Part shown: in pieces, positions 57,655 to 64,000 of the stretch
How positions within the stretch are numbered: the stretch's first letter is position 1
How the letters are laid out: every line of letters starts with the position of its first letter
Source: Lentzea kentuckyensis
GTDB taxonomy: Bacteria > Actinomycetota > Actinomycetes > Mycobacteriales > Pseudonocardiaceae
Assembly: GCF_002150765.1 (NCBI RefSeq)
Contig: NZ_MUYM01000055.1
Span: 1-64,000 of the forward strand
Length of the DNA stretch: 64,000 nt
Direction of reading: 5' to 3'
Made by a program: the position numbers and the translations under genes
Notes under the pieces: model-generated
What the model was told of the DNA's origin: nothing
Databases searched by the model: none
What the model saw: the letters and a program-made list of their open reading frames with translations, nothing else

Positions 57655-60600
57655 ATGGAATCTTCCAGCGAGAAGGTCGTCGCGGCGCTGCGGGCCTCGA
57701 TGAAGGAGGTCGAGCGGCTGCGCCGGCAGAACCAGCGCCTGCTCGCCACCGCGTCCGAACCGATCGCGATCATCGGCATGGCCTGCCGGTACCCCGGTGA
57801 GGTCTACTCACCGGAGGACCTGTGGGACCTGGTCCGCACCGGCGGCGACGCGATCTCCGGCTTCCCCGGCGATCGGGGCTGGGACCTGGGGTTCCTGCGC
57901 GACAGCGAGGTCGACGAGCGGGGCATGAGCGTGAGCACCCAAGGGGGCTTCCTCAGCACCGCCACGGAGTTCGACGCCGGGTTCTTCGGCATCTCGCCGC
58001 GGGAGGCGGTCACCCTCGATCCCCAGCAGCGGCTGCTGCTGGAGACGTCGTGGGAGGCGATCGAACGAGCGGGGATCGATCCGGCCGGCCTGCGCGGCAG
58101 CCGGACCGGTGTGTTCGTCGGCACCAACGGCCAGGACTACGCCTACCTCGTCGTGGGGTCGCTGGAGGACGCGGACGGCGGCGTCGGCACGGGGATCGCG
58201 GCCAGCGCGACGTCCGGCCGGATCGCCTACACCTTCGGTTTCGAAGGCCCGGCGATCACCGTGGACACGGCGTGTTCCTCGTCGCTGGTCGCCATCCACC
58301 TGGCGGCGCAGGCGTTGCGCAACGGTGAGTGCTCGCTCGCGCTCGCGGGTGGCGTCAACGTCATGTCGACGCCCGGCTCACTGGTCGAGTTCAGCAGGCA
58401 GGGCGGCCTCGCCGGGGACGGGCGGTGCAAGGCGTTCTCCGACCGCGCGGACGGCACGGGATGGTCGGAAGGCGTCGGTGTGCTCGCGCTGGAACGGCTC
58501 TCCGACGCGGTGCGGCACGGACATCGGGTGCTGGCGGTGGTGCGCGGCTCGGCGGTCAACCAGGACGGCGCCTCCAACGGTTTCACCGCGCCCAACGGAC
58601 AGGCCCAGCACCGGGTCATCCGGCAGGCGCTGGACGCGGCGGGGCTGAAACCGTCCGAAGTGGACGTGGTGGAGGCCCACGGGACCGGGACGCCGCTGGG
58701 CGACCCGATCGAGGCGCAGGCGCTGCGCACCGCCTACGGACAGGACCGCGAGCGGCCGCTGCTGCTGGGGTCGTTGAAGTCGAACATCGGTCACACCCAG
58801 GCCGCGGCCGGGGTCGGCGGCGTGATCAAGATGGTGCAGGCGTTGCGGCACGGTGTCGCTCCGCAGACCCTGCACGTGGGTGTCCCGTCGTCGCATGTGG
58901 ACTGGTCCGACGGCGTGCTCCGGCTGCTGACCGAGGCTGCCCCGTGGCCGGAGGCCGATCGGCCGCGCCGGGCCGGGGTGTCGTCGTTCGGCATCAGCGG
59001 GACCAACGCGCACGTGATCCTCGAACAGGCCGATCCGGGGCCGGAGCCTGGGACCGATGACCTGCCGGTCGTCCCATGGGTGGTCTCGGCGAGGACCGAG
59101 CCCGCTCTGACAGCTCAGATCGACGCGGTGCGCGCGGCACGGGCGTCGAGGACCGACATCGGCTGGTCGTTGCTGGCACGGACGTCGTTCGAGCATCGCG
59201 CCGTGCTGCTCGCCACCGCCGACGGCGTCACCGAGGTGGCGAGGGGAGTGGCGGGCCGGCGGTCCGTCGCCTTCCTGTTCTCCGGTCAGGGGTCGCAGCG
59301 CCTCGGCATGGGCCGGGAGCTGTACGCCCGGTTCCCGGAGTTCGCCGAGGCGCTGGACGAGGTGCTCGCCCACCTCGAACCCGGCGTGCGGGACGTGATG
59401 TGGGGCTCGGACGCGGAGGCGCTGAACCGCACCGGATGGGCTCAGCCGGCGTTGTTCGCGGTCGAGGTCGCGCTGTGGCGGCTGGTCGAGGCGTGGGGGA
59501 TCGTCCCCGAGTTCGTGGGCGGCCACTCGATCGGCGAGGTCGCGGCGGCGCACGCGGCGGGTGTGCTGTCACTGACGGACGCGTGCCGGTTGGTGTCGGC
59601 CAGGGCCCGGCTGATGGAGAACCTCCCGGCCGGCGGTGCGATGGTCGCGGTCCAGGCGACCGAGGACGAGGTGCGCCCGCTGCTGGGCGACGGAGTCTCG
59701 ATCGCCGCCGTGAACAGGTCCGACTCGGTGGTGGTGGCGGGAGAGGAGAGCGCGGTGCTGGCTCTCGTCGGACGTCTGCCGGGGCGCAAGACCACCCGGC
59801 TCGCGGTGTCGCACGCGTTCCACTCACCGTTGATGGAGCCCATGCTCGACGAGTTCGCGCGGGCTCTCGCGGGACTGACGTTCACCGAGCCGCAGGTCGC
59901 CCTCGTGTCGAACCTGACCGGCGGGCTCGTCACCACCGAGGTGTGCGACCCGCGGTACTGGGTGCGGCACGTGCGGGAGGAGGTCCGGTTCGCGGACGGG
60001 ATCCGGGCGCTGGCCGGCGCGGGCGCGACGACGTTCCTCGAACTCGGGCCGGACGGCGTGCTGTCCGGGCTGATCGACGACGGGCTCGCCGTGCCGCTGC
60101 TGCGCAAGGACCGAGGCGAGGAAACCGCGCTGCTGACCACCTTCGGCCGGTTGCACGTGGCCGGGGTCGAGGTGGACTGGTCCCGGCTGTTCGGCCGGTC
60201 CGCGGGCAGGGTGGTCGATCTGCCGACGTACCCGTTCCAGCGCAACAGGTTCTGGCCGGTCGACGTGGCGCCGTCGTCGGAATCGCTCATGCGCCTCGAC
60301 TGGAACCCGGTCGAGGTGACGAGCACGGCGACCGAGGTCGTCCTGGTGGAGGACTGGGCGGAGAACGGGATTTCGGCCGCGGTGCCGGGCACGGTGGTGG
60401 TTCCCGTCACCGGCGACCGCGACGACGTCGTCGCCTCGGCACACCTGCTGACCGCGCGCGTGCTCCGGACGATGCGGGAGTTCCTGGAGGACGACCGGTT
60501 CAGCGGCTCACGGCTGGTGTTCGTCACGCGTGCGGCGGTGCCGGCGCTGGCGGGGGGTCCGGTCGCGGACGTCGCGGCCGCCGCGGTGTGGGGCCTGGTC

Positions 60601-63600
60601 CGCTCGGCGCAGGCCGAGGAGCCCGGCCGGTTCCTGCTCGTCGACCTCGACGACACCGATGCCTCCCAGGCCGTTCTCGCGGACCTGGCGCACCAGCTAC
60701 CGCCCGGCGAGTCCCAGGCCGTCGTGCGCGCGGGCGTCGTGCGGGTGCCTCGCGTGGTCAAGGTGACCGGCCCGGACGTCGTCGAGGGCCTCGGATGGGA
60801 TCCGGACGGCACGGTGCTGGTCACCGGTGGCGCGGGCGGGCTCGGTGGCGAACTGGCACGGCATCTGGTGGCCCGGCACGGTGTGCGGCACCTGCTGCTC
60901 GCCGGACGCCGTGGTGAGGCGACTCCTGGCGTTCGGGAGCTCGTGGCCGAACTGGCCGCCGGTGGTGCCGGCGTGACGGTGGCCGCCTGCGATGTCGCGG
61001 ATCGTGCCGCACTGGAGGAACTGCTCGCCGCGATCCCGGCGGAACATCCGCTGACGGCTGTGGTGCACACCGCCGGGGTGCTGGACGACGGTGTGCTCGG
61101 GTCGTTGTCCCCGGACCGGATCAGCGCCGTGTTGCGTCCGAAGGCCGATGCCGCCTGGCACCTGCACGAGCTCACCCGAGACCTGGATCTCGCCGGTTTC
61201 GTGCTCTACTCGTCGGTTTCCGGCGCGCTGGGCGCACCAGGGCAGGCGAACTACGCGGCGGCCAACGTCTTTCTCGACGCGCTGGCCCAGTACCGGGCGA
61301 GCGCCGGCCTGCCGGCCACGTCGGTGGCCTGGGGCGCCTGGGAGCCGACCGCGGGCATGACCGCGTCGCTGGACGAGGCGAGCCTGCGCCGGATGTCGCG
61401 TGCGGGGGCCGACCTGCTGTCGGTCGAGCAGGGTCTGCGACTGTTCGACCTCGCGGTGACCGCGGGTGAGGCGTCCGTTCTCGCGCTGGCGTCCAATGTG
61501 GACCGACGTCGTGCGGACAGCCGGGGTCCTGACCCGGTCGAGAGCGAGGCCTCGCGACTGCTCGCGCTGCCGGAGGAGGATCGGCTCCGGCGGGCGTTGG
61601 AGATCGTGCGGTCGCACGCGGCGGCGGTGCTGGGCCACGCGAGTGCGGAGGACGTCGCCGCGGAGCTGGAGTTCCGGCAGCTGGGCTTCGACTCGCTGAC
61701 GGCGATCGAGCTGCGGAACCGGCTCAAGGCCGCGACCGGGGTGCCGCTGCCCGCCACGCTGGTGTTCGACTACCCCACACCGAACGCGCTCGCGGCTTTC
61801 CTGCTCGGTGAGCTGACGGGCGTGGCGGACGACGACGCCGCGCCGGACGTCGTTCCCGCGGCGACCGGCGACGATCCCGTGGTGGTCGTGGGAATGGCGT
61901 GCCGCTTCCCCGGCGGGGTGGCATCGGCCGACGACCTCTGGGATCTCGTTCACTCCGGCCGCGACGCGATCGGCGACTTCCCCACGGACCGCGGCTGGGA
62001 TCTGACCGCCGACCTCGGCTCGACGTCGCGCGGTGCCTTCCTGCCCGACGCCGCCGGGTTCGACGCCGCCTTCTTCGGGATCTCACCACGTGAGGCCCTG
62101 GCCATGGATCCGCAGCAGCGGGTGTTGCTGGAAGTCTCCTGGGAGGCCATGGAACAGGCGGGCATCGATCCGGTCGCCCTGCGAGGCAGCCGCACCGGGG
62201 TGTTCGTCGGCACGAACGGCCAGGACTACGTCCACGCCGTGTTCGCCTCCGGCGAGGACACCGCGGGGCACGCGAGCACGGGACTGGCGGCGAGTGTCCT
62301 TTCCGGACGGGTGTCCTACACCTTCGGTTTCGAGGGACCCGCGCTGTCGGTGGACACGGCGTGCTCGTCGTCCCTGGTGTCCCTGCACCTCGCGGCCCAG
62401 GCCCTGCAGCGCGGTGAGTGCGGGCTGGCGCTGGCCGGTGGCGTGACGGTGATGGCCACGCCGATGAACTTCGCCGGCTTCTCGCGGCAGGGCGGGCTGT
62501 CGCCGGACGGCCGGTGCAAGGCGTTCGCGGACGGTGCCGACGGCACCGGGTGGGGCGAGGGCGCCGGCATGCTCGTGCTGGAGCGGCTGTCCGACGCCGA
62601 GCGCAACGGTCACCGGGTGCTCGCCTTCGTACGCGGTTCGGCGGTGAACCAGGACGGCGCGTCGAACGGCCTGACCGCCCCCAACGGTCCGTCCCAGCGG
62701 CGGGTGATCCGGGCCGCACTGGCCCAGGCCGGGCTGCGACCGTCCGAAGTGGACGTTGTGGAGGCGCACGGAACCGGGACGCCACTGGGAGATCCGATCG
62801 AGGCCCAGGCACTCGCGGCGGTGTACGGGAAGGACCGCGAGCACCCGCTGTTGCTGGGTTCGGTGAAGTCGAACATCGGGCACACCCAGGCCGCCGCGGG
62901 CGTGGCCGGTGTGATCAAGATGGTGCAGGCGTTGCGGCACGGTGTCGCGCCGAAGACGCTGCACGTGGACACGCCATCGGCGCACGTCGACTGGTCCGCC
63001 GGCACGGTGGAGCTGCTGACCGGCAACTCGGCGTGGCCGGAGACGGGCAGGCCGCGCCGCGCCGGGGTGTCGTCGTTCGGGCTCAGCGGGACGAACGCGC
63101 ACGTGGTCCTGGAACAGGGCCGGGTGGACGACGAGCAGGACTCTGGCGACGCGGTCGTCGTTCCGTGGGTGGTGTCCGCGAAGTCCGAGCAGGCGCTGGG
63201 CGCTCAGCTCGACCGGCTGCGGAACCTCGACCTCCGGCGGGCCGATGTCGGCTGGTCGCTGTCACGGCGGCCCGTCTTCGACCACCGGGCGGTGCTGCTC
63301 GCCACCGAGGACGGCGTCGCCGAGCTCGCTCGGGACGTCGCACGGTCGCACCAGGTCGCCTTCCTCTTCTCCGGCCAGGGTTCACAGCGGCTGGGCATGG
63401 GCCGCGGGCTCTACGACCGCTTCCCCGTGTTCGCCGAGGCTCTCGACGAGGTGCTCGAACTGCTGCCCCCCGGCCTGCGGGACGTGATGTGGGGTGACGA
63501 CGCGGATCTGCTGAGGATGACCGCGCACGCGCAACCCGCGCTGTTCGCGGTCGAGGTGGCGTTGTTCCACCTGGTCCGGCACTGGGGTCTGCGGCCCGGC

Positions 63601-64000
63601 TTCGTCGGCGGTCATTCGATCGGCGAGGTCACCGCGGCGCACGTCGCGGGAGTGCTGTCGCTGCAGGACGCGTGCACGCTGGTGACCGCGCGGGCCGAGC
63701 TGATGCAGGCGCTGCCGTCGTGCGGTGCGATGGTCGCGATCGAGGCGACCGAGGACGAGGTCCGGCCGCTGCTGGGCGATGGCGTCTCGATCGCGGCGGT
63801 GAACCGGGCCGACTCGGTGGTGATCGCGGGCGACGAGGCAGGGGTGCTGGCGGTCGCGGAACGGTTCGCGGACCGCAGGACCCGGCGGCTCGTGGTGTCG
63901 CACGCGTTCCACTCACCGTTGATGGAGCCGATGCTCGACGACTTCGCCGTCGTGGTGAAGGGACTGAAGCTGCACGAGCCACGCCTTCCCGTGGTGTCGA
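57655..64000 (+). CDS. Type I PKS (AmphJ/NysJ-like), 3' end beyond the window
   Basis: Starts two bases after the stop of the seven-module PKS, so probably translationally coupled. 2,115 codons are visible with no stop. An N-terminal docking coil (MESSSEKVVAALRASMKEVERLRRQNQRL) matches the C-terminal docking end of the previous subunit. A complete KS-AT-KR-ACP module is followed by the KS and most of the AT of a second. Both ATs read GHSIGE and HAFH (malonyl). In amphotericin/nystatin the corresponding subunit holds modules 15-17. The KR-only first module predicts a C9 hydroxyl, as in amphotericin and unlike nystatin, where I recall this module being fully reducing. Confidence 0.95.
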   Translation, partial: MESSSEKVVAALRASMKEVERLRRQNQRLLATASEPIAIIGMACRYPGEVYSPEDLWDLVRTGGDAISGFPGDRGWDLGFLRDSEVDERGMSVSTQGGFLSTATEFDAGFFGISPREAVTLDPQQRLLLETSWEAIERAGIDPAGLRGSRTGVFVGTNGQDYAYLVVGSLEDADGGVGTGIAASATSGRIAYTFGFEGPAITVDTACSSSLVAIHLAAQALRNGECSLALAGGVNVMSTPGSLVEFSRQGGLAGDGRCKAFSDRADGTGWSEGVGVLALERLSDAVRHGHRVLAVVRGSAVNQDGASNGFTAPNGQAQHRVIRQALDAAGLKPSEVDVVEAHGTGTPLGDPIEAQALRTAYGQDRERPLLLGSLKSNIGHTQAAAGVGGVIKMVQALRHGVAPQTLHVGVPSSHVDWSDGVLRLLTEAAPWPEADRPRRAGVSSFGISGTNAHVILEQADPGPEPGTDDLPVVPWVVSARTEPALTAQIDAVRAARASRTDIGWSLLARTSFEHRAVLLATADGVTEVARGVAGRRSVAFLFSGQGSQRLGMGRELYARFPEFAEALDEVLAHLEPGVRDVMWGSDAEALNRTGWAQPALFAVEVALWRLVEAWGIVPEFVGGHSIGEVAAAHAAGVLSLTDACRLVSARARLMENLPAGGAMVAVQATEDEVRPLLGDGVSIAAVNRSDSVVVAGEESAVLALVGRLPGRKTTRLAVSHAFHSPLMEPMLDEFARALAGLTFTEPQVALVSNLTGGLVTTEVCDPRYWVRHVREEVRFADGIRALAGAGATTFLELGPDGVLSGLIDDGLAVPLLRKDRGEETALLTTFGRLHVAGVEVDWSRLFGRSAGRVVDLPTYPFQRNRFWPVDVAPSSESLMRLDWNPVEVTSTATEVVLVEDWAENGISAAVPGTVVVPVTGDRDDVVASAHLLTARVLRTMREFLEDDRFSGSRLVFVTRAAVPALAGGPVADVAAAAVWGLVRSAQAEEPGRFLLVDLDDTDASQAVLADLAHQLPPGESQAVVRAGVVRVPRVVKVTGPDVVEGLGWDPDGTVLVTGGAGGLGGELARHLVARHGVRHLLLAGRRGEATPGVRELVAELAAGGAGVTVAACDVADRAALEELLAAIPAEHPLTAVVHTAGVLDDGVLGSLSPDRISAVLRPKADAAWHLHELTRDLDLAGFVLYSSVSGALGAPGQANYAAANVFLDALAQYRASAGLPATSVAWGAWEPTAGMTASLDEASLRRMSRAGADLLSVEQGLRLFDLAVTAGEASVLALASNVDRRRADSRGPDPVESEASRLLALPEEDRLRRALEIVRSHAAAVLGHASAEDVAAELEFRQLGFDSLTAIELRNRLKAATGVPLPATLVFDYPTPNALAAFLLGELTGVADDDAAPDVVPAATGDDPVVVVGMACRFPGGVASADDLWDLVHSGRDAIGDFPTDRGWDLTADLGSTSRGAFLPDAAGFDAAFFGISPREALAMDPQQRVLLEVSWEAMEQAGIDPVALRGSRTGVFVGTNGQDYVHAVFASGEDTAGHASTGLAASVLSGRVSYTFGFEGPALSVDTACSSSLVSLHLAAQALQRGECGLALAGGVTVMATPMNFAGFSRQGGLSPDGRCKAFADGADGTGWGEGAGMLVLERLSDAERNGHRVLAFVRGSAVNQDGASNGLTAPNGPSQRRVIRAALAQAGLRPSEVDVVEAHGTGTPLGDPIEAQALAAVYGKDREHPLLLGSVKSNIGHTQAAAGVAGVIKMVQALRHGVAPKTLHVDTPSAHVDWSAGTVELLTGNSAWPETGRPRRAGVSSFGLSGTNAHVVLEQGRVDDEQDSGDAVVVPWVVSAKSEQALGAQLDRLRNLDLRRADVGWSLSRRPVFDHRAVLLATEDGVAELARDVARSHQVAFLFSGQGSQRLGMGRGLYDRFPVFAEALDEVLELLPPGLRDVMWGDDADLLRMTAHAQPALFAVEVALFHLVRHWGLRPGFVGGHSIGEVTAAHVAGVLSLQDACTLVTARAELMQALPSCGAMVAIEATEDEVRPLLGDGVSIAAVNRADSVVIAGDEAGVLAVAERFADRRTRRLVVSHAFHSPLMEPMLDDFAVVVKGLKLHEPRLPVVS
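57760..61815 (+). other. Second PKS, module 1: KS-AT(malonyl)-KR(B)-ACP
   Basis: Residues from ATG 57655: KS Cys207; AT Ser625; KR with TGGAGGLG, LDD motif (B type), Tyr1200; ACP Ser1347. No DH between the post-AT motif LPTYPFQ and the KR. Yields a hydroxyl. Confidence 0.9.
61870..64000 (+). other. Second PKS, module 2 (partial): KS-AT(malonyl)...
   Basis: KS Cys1570; AT Ser1988 (GHSIGE) with HAFH near 63901. The window ends about 90 bases later, still in the AT, so the reductive domains are unknown. Confidence 0.9.

Overview
The window is high-G+C actinobacterial DNA, with GTG and ATG starts, GTGA/ATGA stop-start overlaps and very large modular megasynthases. The gene families fit a Pseudonocardiaceae-like or Streptomyces-like host, but no taxonomic marker gene is present, so the genus is not determined. 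Three regions can be separated.

Region 1 (1-7160) is the end of a hybrid PKS-NRPS assembly line. One ORF reads KS-AT-ACP-Cy-A-PCP-TE. The heterocyclisation motif and the ten-residue adenylation code (DLYNMSLIWK) indicate that the chain is joined to cysteine, possibly cyclised, and released. Upstream partners lie left of the window. The layout resembles the terminal module I recall for thiotetronate (thiolactomycin-type) pathways, but this is inference.

Region 2 (about 7.2-22.4 kb) is a primary-metabolism island. It holds a DapA-fold protein that has lost its catalytic Lys and Tyr, an IclR regulator, a divergent DMT exporter, and a long coupled operon. The operon encodes an SMP-30 lactonase, a ribose-type sugar ABC importer (double ATPase, permease, lipoprotein), a beta-hydroxyacid dehydrogenase, an IdnO-like SDR, an IdnD-like zinc dehydrogenase, a D-2-hydroxyacid dehydrogenase, a gluconokinase-type FGGY kinase and a small membrane protein. 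Together these describe import and oxidation of an aldonic acid or lactone (L-idonate/5-ketogluconate/gluconate type) to a phosphorylated sugar acid. An SDR and a TetR regulator face the operon from the other strand.

Region 3 (about 23.1-64 kb, open to the right) is a polyene macrolide cluster. It contains a PAS-LuxR regulator of the PimM/AmphRIV/NysRIV type, a GDP-mannose 4,6-dehydratase (mycosamine pathway, AmphDIII/NysDIII position), a 10,790-residue seven-module PKS and the first 2,115 residues of the next PKS. Read colinearly, modules 1-7 plus the next module give diene, OH, OH/methyl, OH, ketone, OH, OH. This matches amphotericin carbons C23 to C8 position by position, including the C16 methyl branch, the C13 ketone (dead KR in module 6) and a C9 hydroxyl. 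The seven-module subunit has one more dehydrating module than AmphI/NysI. A 2.37-kb segment (KR-ACP-KS) is present twice at an exact 4,962-nt offset, consistent with tandem module duplication or gene conversion. No loading module, thioesterase for the polyene, P450 or glycosyltransferase is in the window.
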